DNA of 27,554 bases, taken from positions 1-27,554 of IMG/VR virus record IMGVR_UViG_3300034523_000046; one strand, 5' to 3'. The notes beneath the pieces were generated by a model. The model had not been told where the DNA came from and made no database searches. It was given only the letters and a program-made list of their open reading frames with translations. Source of the DNA: a virus. Position numbers and translations under genes: made by a program. This document shows positions 1 to 5,540 of this stretch, in pieces; positions within the stretch are counted from its first letter, which is position 1; each line of letters starts with the position of its first letter.

Positions 1-131
1 TGCCGTCCCACAGTGGGCCGCATTCTCACTTATTTTCCAGGTCCAGGCCACAAACGCTGGTGAATGCTCCCACGAGCAGCCGGCGTCCTGAGCTTTTCCA
101 ACACAGTTAGTGGAGAGATCACCTTGTACTC

Positions 132-227
132 TTCTAACACCCCTGAAAACCACGGAATAGGGCCTTCAAGGGAGCTGACACCCAGAATTCTAACAGATTT
201 CTAACAGTGTTCTAACAGTTCTAACAC
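132..227. repeat. TTCTAACAG/C iterated motif
   Basis: The 9-mer TTCTAACA followed by G or C starts at 132, 188, 199, 210 and 219, and recurs at 576 and 585. Starts 188, 199 and 210 are 11 bp apart, about one helical turn, and the last member of each cluster follows at 9 bp. The function is unknown. A role in packaging, concatemer processing or protein binding at the genome end is an inference from position only. Confidence 0.75.
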
Positions 228-252
228 CCCTTATTTTCGAGGGTAGCGCACC

Positions 253-289
253 GCTTTCTATGGTTCGTTACCACTCCACCATAGAAAGC
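253..289. repeat. 12-bp perfect inverted repeat
   Basis: GCTTTCTATGGT at 253-264 is the exact reverse complement of ACCATAGAAAGC at 278-289, with a 13-nt loop. No T-run follows, so it does not look like a terminator. T7-like phages use hairpin-forming sequences near terminal repeats in concatemer processing. That role is possible here but unproven. Confidence 0.7.
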
Positions 290-323
290 CTCCAAGGCAC
301 CTCTAAGCCCTCCCAGGGATCAC

Positions 324-963
324 ATAAGGATCTCATTAGGGACAGGTATCAGATGAGGCTGTAGGCGCTCCTCGGGGCTACTCAAGGTGTGACCGTAGGT
401 GGGTCCCTTTGAGAATCTGAGAGAAAAATCTGAGAGCCCATCTCACTCAGTGCCCTCAGCGGCTACCCCCCGTACCCCTACTGCCCACCTGGGGGGCCTC
501 CTTGCCTCCCCTCGGGCCACCCTAAGGCCACCTCCTGGGCTCCTCACAGTCACTAACTCATTGATTCATAAGGGATTCTAACAGTTCTAACACTGGGTAG
601 ACCTAAGGGATCTATGGGTTATCCGAGGGTTATCAGTAGGCTTGACCATAGGTAAATGCTATTGGGCATTGGGGAGGGCATAGGGAGGGACTATTGGTTC
701 ACCTATGGGTGTTCCTATCTGTAAGTAGACCCTAAGGCCTCCTTGTGTTCCTCCTTGTGTTCCTCCTTGTGCTCCTCATTGGAGGCCCTACATAAGGAGA
801 CCCATTAGAAGGCTATAGGAGCGCATAAGGGCCTACATAAGGTCGTCTATGGGTTATCTAAGGGTAAGGCTTAGGGTAGGGCTCTAAGATGGCCTATAGG
901 GGCTAAGGGTGTCTCATAGCTTCTGTCTTGTTTGTGTCTACAATTCATAGTAATAATCTAAGG
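324..963 (+). repeat. Dispersed CTAAGG/ATAAGG motifs (SRL-like)
   Basis: Eleven copies of CTAAGG or ATAAGG, all on the plus strand, start at 324, 522, 568, 603, 732, 792, 825, 837, 858, 903 and 958, along with related CTATAGG and CTATGGG words. The phrase CTATGGGTTATC occurs twice, near 612 and 847. T7 has an array of CCTAAAG heptamers next to its left terminal repeat, so this may be the counterpart. Confidence 0.6.
738..773. repeat. 12-bp tandem triplicate CCTCCTTGTGTT
   Basis: Units lie at 738-749, 750-761 and 762-773. The first two are identical and the third has one change (CCTCCTTGTGCT). A partial continuation (CCTCATT) follows. It probably arose by slippage and no function is evident. 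Confidence 0.8.
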
Positions 964-993
964 GTCATCTAAGTAAATCTTTTGGTAACCCTA

Positions 994-1022
994 TTGACTT
1001 AAACCCTAAGTCACTGTTTAAT
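994..1022 (+). promoter_or_regulatory. Host sigma70-like early promoter 1
   Basis: TTGACT at 994-999, a 17-bp spacer and TTTAAT at 1017-1022 each match the sigma70 consensus boxes at five of six positions. It points at the early genes and is followed about 50 nt downstream by a boxA-like element. It is in the place of the T7 A promoters, which host RNA polymerase uses right after DNA entry. Confidence 0.65.
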
Positions 1023-1072
1023 GGCCTCACTCCAGACGGAAAGCCAGCAACACTAAGCCTCCTCTGAGTACC

Positions 1073-1085
1073 GCTCTTTAACAAC
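1073..1085 (+). promoter_or_regulatory. boxA-like element 1
   Basis: GCTCTTTAACAAC matches the bacterial rRNA leader boxA (core GCTCTTTAACA), the RNA site bound by NusB/NusE (S10) in antitermination complexes. It lies in the predicted leader of early promoter 1. The word CAGCAACAC precedes it at 1045-1053, as also happens before the second copy. Confidence 0.55.
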
Positions 1086-1251
1086 ACCATATGCGTATAC
1101 CACGGGTCTAATCCCTAAGGTTATCAAGGGTCTGCACTGGGCCTTGGTCCTACGCCTCACTCAGTGGGCATCATTAGGACTGACATACAGGCAGACCGTC
1201 GAGCTAAGTGTAAGACCGGCAGGCATCAAGGCGATAACTTAGGGATACCAC

Positions 1252-1280
1252 TTGACAGACTTAGGGAATACGCATAGGAT
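1252..1280 (+). promoter_or_regulatory. Host sigma70-like early promoter 2
   Basis: A perfect TTGACA at 1252-1257, a 17-bp spacer and TAGGAT at 1275-1280 (four of six matches to TATAAT) form the best host promoter candidate in the window. The predicted start near 1287 lies about 155 nt before the first early gene. Confidence 0.7.
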
Positions 1281-1304
1281 GAGCGCCAAGACAGCAACAC
1301 CAAC

Positions 1305-1317
1305 GCTCTTTAACAAC
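1305..1317 (+). promoter_or_regulatory. boxA-like element 2
   Basis: GCTCTTTAACAAC, identical over 13 nt to the copy at 1073-1085, sits about 20 nt after the predicted start of early promoter 2. CAGCAACAC at 1292-1300 precedes it. Having the same pair of words behind both promoters argues that it is functional rather than accidental. Confidence 0.6.
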
Positions 1318-1347
1318 TTGAAGACAATCAGATAGTGATGACGATGG

Positions 1348-1398
1348 TTCATTAGGTGATGCACCTTAGGGTTTAGCTTTAGGGTGCATCCCAATGAA
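1348..1398 (+). ncRNA. Early leader hairpin, RNase III site candidate
   Basis: TTCATT (1348-1353) pairs with AATGAA (1393-1398). GATGCACCTTA (1358-1368) pairs with TAGGGTGCATC (1380-1390), with one G-U pair and a loop of 11 nt. This long imperfect stem lies just before the first early gene, where T7 has the RNase III site R0.3. No T-run follows, so processing or mRNA stabilisation is more likely than termination. Confidence 0.55.
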
Positions 1399-1426
1399 CG
1401 CAACGTAACGTAACGCAACGTAACGC
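1397..1426 (+). repeat. AACGC/AACGT pentamer tandem repeat before first early gene
   Basis: Six consecutive AACGY pentamers run from 1397 to 1426, and another AACGCAATG overlaps the start codon at 1444. Related AACGCAANNN decamers occur before the genes at 1923 and 2267. The shared leader element may act on translation or mRNA stability. The function is unknown. Confidence 0.75.
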
Positions 1427-1443
1427 AATGGGAGGTCAACGCA

Positions 1444-1725
1444 ATGACTCTAACTGCTGAACTTAAGGAATACACGCTGGACACTGGCCGTCGAATCTAT
1501 GCGGACAATGCGCCCTGCAAGATCACAGAGGCACCACGTAGTAACTCTGTGAGTGGCTACGGGAGCTGCCTACCAACGCAATACATGGTGCATTACCTGG
1601 GGCGCTGGCGTCGGGTATACGCAATGTGCTGGTCTAATGTGGCGAGCTTGTACATTAAGGACAAGTCCGCTGATAAGGGACGCATCTTTGTGGACATCTA
1701 TGAGGGCTCGCACGGTGCTAACTAA
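1444..1725 (+). CDS. Early small protein, unknown function (93 aa)
   Basis: This is the first gene after the host promoters, so it should be made immediately on infection. GGGAGG at 1430-1435 gives a Shine-Dalgarno sequence 8 nt before the ATG. The protein is basic and polar, with a central aromatic stretch (residues about 47-66, rich in W and Y) and three cysteines. I see no signal peptide, membrane segment or known motif. In T7-like phages this place is held by small, fast-evolving proteins against host defences or host enzymes, and a host takeover role is inferred from position only. Its end overlaps the next gene by 11 nt, suggesting coupled translation. Confidence 0.65.
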   Translation: MTLTAELKEYTLDTGRRIYADNAPCKITEAPRSNSVSGYGSCLPTQYMVHYLGRWRRVYAMCWSNVASLYIKDKSADKGRIFVDIYEGSHGAN

Positions 1726-1876
1726 ACGTCAAGTCGCATGGGCTAAGCAACACGACTGGTATGTATGCCTTCGGGAGGACGGTGCTGTAATGGTCCGTGA
1801 TTATACCGAAGAGGGCGCACAGACCTTTAAGGCCTTCACGGATTACCGGGAGTTAAGAGCCTGGGCGGGATACTGA
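1715..1876 (+). CDS. Early small protein, unknown function (53 aa)
   Basis: The frame is open further upstream, but that part is the shadow of the preceding gene. I choose GTG at 1715 because TGAGGG (1701-1706) lies 8 nt before it. ATG at 1700 is the alternative and has a weak ribosome site. The protein begins MLTKRQVAWAKQHDWYV, then has a charged, aromatic body and ends in AWAGY. No motif is recognised. It overlaps the preceding gene by 11 nt and is followed by AACGC repeats that form the leader of the next gene. The start is uncertain; the reading frame after about 1725 is more secure. Confidence 0.55.
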   Translation: MLTKRQVAWAKQHDWYVCLREDGAVMVRDYTEEGAQTFKAFTDYRELRAWAGY

Positions 1877-1880
1877 GAGT

Positions 1881-1910
1881 AACGCAATACAACGCAAAGT
1901 AACGCAATGA
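1881..1910 (+). repeat. AACGCAANNN decamer repeat before gene at 1923
   Basis: Three decamers, AACGCAATAC, AACGCAAAGT and AACGCAATGA, lie in tandem. The last overlaps the GAGGT ribosome site of the next gene. The same word precedes the genes at 1444 and 2267. Confidence 0.75.
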
Positions 1911-1922
1911 GGTACGCACACT

Positions 1923-2198
1923 ATGTTAATCCTTGGGACTAATCTAACTCGCGCTCTTCAAGAAGAAGCTAAACGCCTCTATGTGCATCGCTTTACAGGG
2001 GATCATAAGCCCTTCTGGGCAACCCGCCCGATGCCTAATGGTAAACCCTATCCGGTCCAGTTTGCAGATGATGCAGATTGGCTCGCTAATACCTACTTTG
2101 AGGTCACTAAGAAGGGCACCTTCAGCCGTCGAGTGGTCCACTGCCAGAGTAACCCAACATGGCCCTATAACCCTGAGTTGCGCTCTAAGAGTGCCTGA
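1923..2198 (+). CDS. Early small protein, unknown function (91 aa)
   Basis: The ATG follows GAGGT at 1909-1913. The protein has an amphipathic N-terminal part (TNLTRALQEEAKRLYVHRF), a central aromatic/proline part around residues 31-45, and a basic C-terminus. Nothing looks membrane-bound, and I recognise no family. It sits between another small early gene and ardA in the host-transcribed block, with an AACGC repeat leader on both sides. A host-directed early role is likely by position, but no specific activity can be read. Confidence 0.65.
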   Translation: MLILGTNLTRALQEEAKRLYVHRFTGDHKPFWATRPMPNGKPYPVQFADDADWLANTYFEVTKKGTFSRRVVHCQSNPTWPYNPELRSKSA

Positions 2199-2224
2199 GT
2201 GGGTCATGTAGCAATACCGCAACT

Positions 2225-2254
2225 AACGCAATGAAACGCAAAGTAACGTAAGAG
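2225..2254 (+). repeat. AACGCAANNN decamer repeat before ardA
   Basis: AACGCAATGA, AACGCAAAGT and AACGTAAGAG lie in tandem just before the ardA start. The middle unit is identical to one at 1891-1900. No strong Shine-Dalgarno sequence is present here (only AGAG near 2251-2255), so the repeat itself may matter for translation. Confidence 0.7.
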
Positions 2255-2266
2255 AGTAACAGTCAA

Positions 2267-2881
2267 ATGAAAATCTATGCAGCCTGCTTGGCCTCCTACA
2301 ACAACGCCACTCTACACGGTCAGTGGTTTGACCTGGACGACTACGCCGATGAGTTTGACCTGGAACAGGCCATTGAGCGTGAGGTCCTAATGACCAGTCC
2401 GTTCCCTAACGTCACCGTTGCGTGCCCACACTGTGAGACAGCGCGCCGGGGCATGGGGGTCGCTGAGGGTCACAGCTTCACGGGGTTCTATGCGTGCTCG
2501 CACTGTGATGGCTACGGGAACCATACGAGCGCCGAGGAGTGGGCTATCCACGACTACGATGGTGAGGGCCTCAGTGGGTTCGGAGAGTATCCAGACCTGG
2601 GCGAACTCATGGAGCACAAGCGCCTCTATGAGGAGCACGGGGACGCATGGCTGGCCTTCAAGTCCTGCTTCGGGGACTCAGTGACCGAGGACGACTTTGA
2701 GAACGCCTACCGGGGACAGTACGAAAGCATGGCGGACTTCGCTGAAGAGTGGATGACCGAGTGCCACGGGCTTAAGGGAGACGAACCGTTCTTCTACTGG
2801 ATCGACTGGGAGCGGGCCGCACGGGACCTGGAGGTGGATTTCACCTTCTGTGATGGCTATGTGTTTTATAGCTGCTGGTGA
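2267..2881 (+). CDS. ardA: ArdA antirestriction protein with Cys4 insertion
   Basis: ArdA proteins mimic bent B-form DNA and block type I restriction-modification enzymes. The N-terminus (IYAACLASYNNATLHGQWFDL), the central EEWAIHDYDGEGL near residues 90-102, the FENAYRGQYESMADFAEE segment near 144-161 and the late WERAARDLEVDFTF match the family, and the protein is strongly acidic. It has 204 residues, against roughly 165-180 usual. The extra length is an insertion at about residues 50-88 containing CPHC (53-56) and CSHC (77-80), a likely zinc site not usual for ArdA. It sits in the early block where T7 encodes Ocr, an unrelated DNA mimic with the same job. A strong terminator follows. Confidence 0.88.
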   Translation: MKIYAACLASYNNATLHGQWFDLDDYADEFDLEQAIEREVLMTSPFPNVTVACPHCETARRGMGVAEGHSFTGFYACSHCDGYGNHTSAEEWAIHDYDGEGLSGFGEYPDLGELMEHKRLYEEHGDAWLAFKSCFGDSVTEDDFENAYRGQYESMADFAEEWMTECHGLKGDEPFFYWIDWERAARDLEVDFTFCDGYVFYSCW

Positions 2882-2900
2882 TCTTGTAGAGTGCCTGGAT

Positions 2901-2936
2901 AAGCCTCATGCGAGACGTTTCGCCTGGGGCTTTTTT
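2901..2936 (+). terminator. Rho-independent terminator after ardA
   Basis: AAGCCTCATGCGA (2901-2913) pairs with TCGCCTGGGGCTT (2920-2932), with one G-U pair and one mismatch and a 6-nt loop. A run of six T follows at 2931-2936. It lies between the host promoters and all downstream early genes, including the RNA polymerase gene. Confidence 0.75.
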
Positions 2937-2987
2937 GTGACACCACGAGGGTAATTGACTGTGAAACGAGCATAAGGAACTGACACT

Positions 2988-3470
2988 GTGAGCATTTTCC
3001 CGTTTACCACTGACATTGAGCCGCTATTAGCCAATCTGGACGGAATACCTATCGACCCTGAAGTCCAGTTCGCCAATGAGTTCAAGGCACTGTTAGATGG
3101 TCCTGGGGAGCTATGGGGGCCACAGGCCACGGGGCGCTCGAAGCTGGCAACACGGCTGTACTTCGCGGGGTGGTCTCGCGCTGAGCTGGAGTCTGTAGGG
3201 CTCAAGCCAAAGGACGTGGAGAACTTTCGGCGCAAGTACAAGCTGACATTGGGAGGCGCAGGGAGGCCTAAGGGAATCCCTCAGTCAACCGTAAGGCAAC
3301 CGGAGGGTAATACCATCAAAGACATTCTTGCTACTGCTGAGGCCCGTAGGGTGGCACTCACAGCACAGATCGAATTGAAACGCCTGGAGACTGAGCAGCT
3401 CGAACAGGAGCTTGCGCAGATCGAAGAGGCAATCAAGGCCATGCAACCTAACGAACAACCGGTGATTTGA
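2988..3470 (+). CDS. Coiled-coil protein, unknown function (160 aa)
   Basis: The start is GTG at 2988, with AAGGA at 2973-2977 about 10 nt upstream. Residues about 50-85 could form a helix-turn-helix-like unit (LYFAGWSRAELESVGLKPKD, then a basic RRKYK). It is followed by GRPKG, which resembles an AT-hook core. Residues about 115-150 form a charged coiled coil rich in E, Q and L. Together these suggest a DNA-binding, self-associating protein, but I recognise no family and the inference is weak. It is the first gene after the ardA terminator and no good promoter is visible before it, so it probably depends on read-through. It ends just before the oxygenase gene. Confidence 0.7.
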   Translation: MSIFPFTTDIEPLLANLDGIPIDPEVQFANEFKALLDGPGELWGPQATGRSKLATRLYFAGWSRAELESVGLKPKDVENFRRKYKLTLGGAGRPKGIPQSTVRQPEGNTIKDILATAEARRVALTAQIELKRLETEQLEQELAQIEEAIKAMQPNEQPVI

Positions 3471-3482
3471 AGAGGAGCCATG

Positions 3483-4211
3483 ATGCACGTATTGACTTCC
3501 ACGGGCGTAGCCATCCCGACTGTCGATAAGTACCACAACGAGATACGCCCACTCATCAAGACGATCAAAGCATTAGGTGATGAGGCTGAGCGAGTACACG
3601 GGCTGACCTGGGGCATGGAGGTTGAAGGTGCCCCGGTCCTGGAGACACTCCAGAAGTTTGTCACAGAGTACGGTCGGGAGGGCTCTCAGAGGCCCTTCTC
3701 AAGCGGGATCTACTCGATACCCTTCCTGACCCCTGAGTATTGCGATGCGCTGCTCACAGAGGTCGCTGCGATGTCCTTTGAGGTTAACCCTGATGAGGAG
3801 GCAGAAGTTCAAATCCCTGAGATTACCTTGGCGGATACCTGCCCAACGCTGCACAGTTGCCTGCACGGACTGTTCAACAACGTGGTTAACCCACTGACAA
3901 AGGTACTGTATCAACTGGAGCAAGCCCGAATGTCGAGCATCCAGTTCGCTCAGTACACCCCTGAGAGCACCGCGCACGGCAACTGGCACCACGATAGGGA
4001 TTCTGACATTACACTGGTGGTGGCCCTAAGTGACTTCCATAAGGGCGGTGGCACTGCGGTTAAGCCTCAGGGCTTAGGGGAGCCCTTTGTGGTCCCACAG
4101 TTGCCTGTAGGTCACGCTATGCTCTTCCAGGGTAGCAGAACGCTACACAAGGGCCTGCCTGTTACTGAAGGCGCGAGGAACCTTTTGGTGTTCTGGAGCG
4201 AGCTGAAGTAG
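3483..4211 (+). CDS. 2-oxoglutarate/Fe(II)-dependent oxygenase
   Basis: The C-terminal half has the double-stranded beta-helix signature of this superfamily (prolyl 4-hydroxylase-like): the HxD iron ligands H169 and D171 within GNWHHDRDSD, the GGGTAV turn, the distal ligand H222 in RTLHKG, and R232 (GARNLLVFW) for the 2-oxoglutarate carboxylate. The N-terminal 70 residues are unassigned. Such enzymes hydroxylate proteins, nucleobases or small molecules using O2 and 2-oxoglutarate. The substrate here cannot be read. ATG 3480 is also possible, but GAGGAG at 3472-3477 fits 3483 better. The 3' end overlaps a minus-strand reading frame by 50 bp. Confidence 0.85.
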   Translation: MHVLTSTGVAIPTVDKYHNEIRPLIKTIKALGDEAERVHGLTWGMEVEGAPVLETLQKFVTEYGREGSQRPFSSGIYSIPFLTPEYCDALLTEVAAMSFEVNPDEEAEVQIPEITLADTCPTLHSCLHGLFNNVVNPLTKVLYQLEQARMSSIQFAQYTPESTAHGNWHHDRDSDITLVVALSDFHKGGGTAVKPQGLGEPFVVPQLPVGHAMLFQGSRTLHKGLPVTEGARNLLVFWSELK

Positions 4212-4371
4212 GCTCTTCGGTGCAATCGTAGTCGAAGTGCTCACGGGCCACAGCGGCCTCGTAGTCTTCAACAAGGTGAGGACTAAGCGCAGGGACCTTT
4301 GAACCTTTAGGAATGGCGAACCGAGACAGTGCGGAGAGACCTTGTTTGCTGGTTCCTGCGGAGTGTTTCAT
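4162..4371 (-). CDS. Probable minus-strand small protein (69 aa)
   Basis: The plus strand has a 212-bp gap between genes at 4212-4423, unusual in this packed genome. On the minus strand this gap holds a frame starting at ATG 4371, preceded 8 nt upstream by AGAGG. The protein starts MKHSAGTSKQGLSALSRF and continues with SPHLVEDYEAAVAREHFDYD, a balanced, protein-like composition. The last 17 codons overlap the oxygenase gene tail to tail. The frame is open upstream to 4464, but the ribosome site supports 4371. I see no clear promoter and no known family. All other genes in the window run left to right, so this is either a rare antisense gene or a relic. Confidence 0.5.
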   Translation of the reverse strand: MKHSAGTSKQGLSALSRFAIPKGSKVPALSPHLVEDYEAAVAREHFDYDCTEEPTSARSRTPKGSSRLQ

Positions 4372-4423
4372 GTGGCGTGCCTCTTTGAATCCAGTATCGA
4401 CGTGAGAATAGGTTAGTACAGAA

Positions 4424-4669
4424 ATGACTGATAACGCAACGGGCCGGAATATCCGGTCTATCAAGTTTTACTGCACGGTTCCCGTGGTCACCCAGGGCAA
4501 GCTGAGTGGGTCGGAACTGAAGTCCACCTACCACAGCCAGGGCGATGACCAGGAGCTGAGCTACAGCATTGACACAGGTCCTACAGGGACATTGACGGTC
4601 ACTGTGGGTTCCACCGAATACGTTTACAAACTCTCTGACATAGTGGGGCGCGTGGAGGTCGCACTGTAA
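4424..4669 (+). CDS. Small protein, unknown function (81 aa)
   Basis: The protein has a basic N-terminal part and then alternating polar and hydrophobic residues with many T, S, G and V (residues about 45-75), suggesting a small beta-rich fold. The ribosome site is weak (AGG within AATAGG, about 14 nt before the ATG), so the start is tentative. The stop codon overlaps the start of the Bro-N gene in TAATG, which points to translational coupling. I recognise no family. Confidence 0.6.
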   Translation: MTDNATGRNIRSIKFYCTVPVVTQGKLSGSELKSTYHSQGDDQELSYSIDTGPTGTLTVTVGSTEYVYKLSDIVGRVEVAL

Positions 4670-5526
4670 TGACGATGAAATTCGTTAAGCAGAACTTCAT
4701 GGGAATCGAGCTGGATGTGCTCATTGGGCATCCTGATTACCGCCTTCTGTTTGTGGCTACGCAGGTCGCAAGGGCGGCTGGTCTGAAGAATCCAAGCAAT
4801 GCAGTTTGGAGCTACCGTCGGACTGAGCCGGAAGCACCAGTGCTGACCCTCGGTGAAGTCTCCCAAAATCTGGGAGACCTACCTAAAGACCCATCTGGCA
4901 GGTCTGCGCAGAAGAGCACTGCTCTTATGTCGGACTCAGATGCCTACCAGATGCTGCTACGGGGCCACGCTCCAGCATCTGAGCCCTTCCGCAAGTGGGT
5001 CACAGATGAGGTTATCCCTTCCATTGTTAAGACTGGCACCTACAACATCCACGAAAGTGAGACCAAGGAAGCCCAGCAGTTCGCGGGGGAATTCGCACAG
5101 CTCCACTCGGCTATCTCTGAGCTGACCAGTGAGGTCATGAGTCTCAAGGAGATCATCGCGGGCTTCCAAAAGTCCTCACTTGTAGCGGCCTCTGGTGCGC
5201 CTGCGAAGAGCCCATATGAAGGACAGCCTGCTGCGGCGGTGTGTGACCCTGCTGGGTTCAACAAGTCGCTGTACAACGAGCTGACCAGTGTGGTCCTGGA
5301 TCAGGCGGCTGCTGAGCGGATGCTCAGGCGTGTGGTCATCGACATGGACATCCGGCTGGGTCGCCTATGGGCTAAGGAGGACGGACGGCCTCTCAAGGAA
5401 TTTGTCTCAGCCGGACAACGCCGCAAGTGGAATTTGTTTCCTCAGAAGTGGCTTCAAGATCACATGACACGCAAGTTCTACCAGGACACCATCCGGTCGG
5501 TTCTCAGCCAGAAAGCAGTTAGCTAA
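4669..5526 (+). CDS. Bro-N domain protein (phage antirepressor-like)
   Basis: Residues about 1-115 match the Bro-N domain of phage antirepressors and baculovirus BRO proteins: an FMGIELDVLIGHPDYRLLFV strand region, VARAAGLKNPSNAVW, and the typical SDSDAYQMLLRGHAPASEPF and WVTDEVIPSIVKTGTY near the end. Such domains bind DNA. Residues about 125-155 form a coiled coil (LHSAISELTSEVMSLKEII), and the C-terminal 110 residues are a separate unassigned domain. GGAGGT at 4654-4659 supports the ATG at 4669. An alternative ATG lies two codons on. In temperate phages such proteins relieve repression. In a lytic T7-like genome the role is unclear, perhaps host or prophage gene control. The gene ends just before the phage promoters that drive RNA polymerase. 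Confidence 0.82.
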   Translation: MTMKFVKQNFMGIELDVLIGHPDYRLLFVATQVARAAGLKNPSNAVWSYRRTEPEAPVLTLGEVSQNLGDLPKDPSGRSAQKSTALMSDSDAYQMLLRGHAPASEPFRKWVTDEVIPSIVKTGTYNIHESETKEAQQFAGEFAQLHSAISELTSEVMSLKEIIAGFQKSSLVAASGAPAKSPYEGQPAAAVCDPAGFNKSLYNELTSVVLDQAAAERMLRRVVIDMDIRLGRLWAKEDGRPLKEFVSAGQRRKWNLFPQKWLQDHMTRKFYQDTIRSVLSQKAVS

Positions 5527-5540
5527 CGCTCGGCAGCGCG

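Larger units (their letters stand above)
1..1443. other. Gene-free left end with repeats and early leader
   Basis: No convincing coding region lies in the first 1.4 kb. The stretch holds short repeat families, inverted repeats, two sigma70-like promoters, two boxA-like sites and a large hairpin, listed separately. In T7 the equivalent place holds the terminal repeat, the CCTAAAG heptamer array and the host promoters A1-A3. Positions 6-17 contain TCCCACAGTGGG, which resembles the TCTCACAGTG with which I recall the T7 genome beginning, so the physical left end may lie very close to position 1. The terminal repeat cannot be delimited because the right end of the genome is outside the window. Confidence 0.7.

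Noticed and set aside
399-581. 60-codon plus-strand frame in the left end
   Set aside because: Proline/serine-rich translation of a C-rich repeat region, no ribosome site, and embedded in non-coding repeats.
928-957. Possible third host promoter (TTGTTT, 17 bp, TAATAA)
   Set aside because: Both boxes are poor matches to sigma70 consensus, so I did not list it. It could still be weakly active.
1239-1484. Minus-strand frame over early promoter 2 and the AACGC repeats
   Set aside because: It only translates the promoter, hairpin and pentamer repeats, and has no gene-like features.
2955-2983. TTGACT before the gene at 2988
   Set aside because: The -10 position at 17-bp spacing reads AACTGA, which is not promoter-like.
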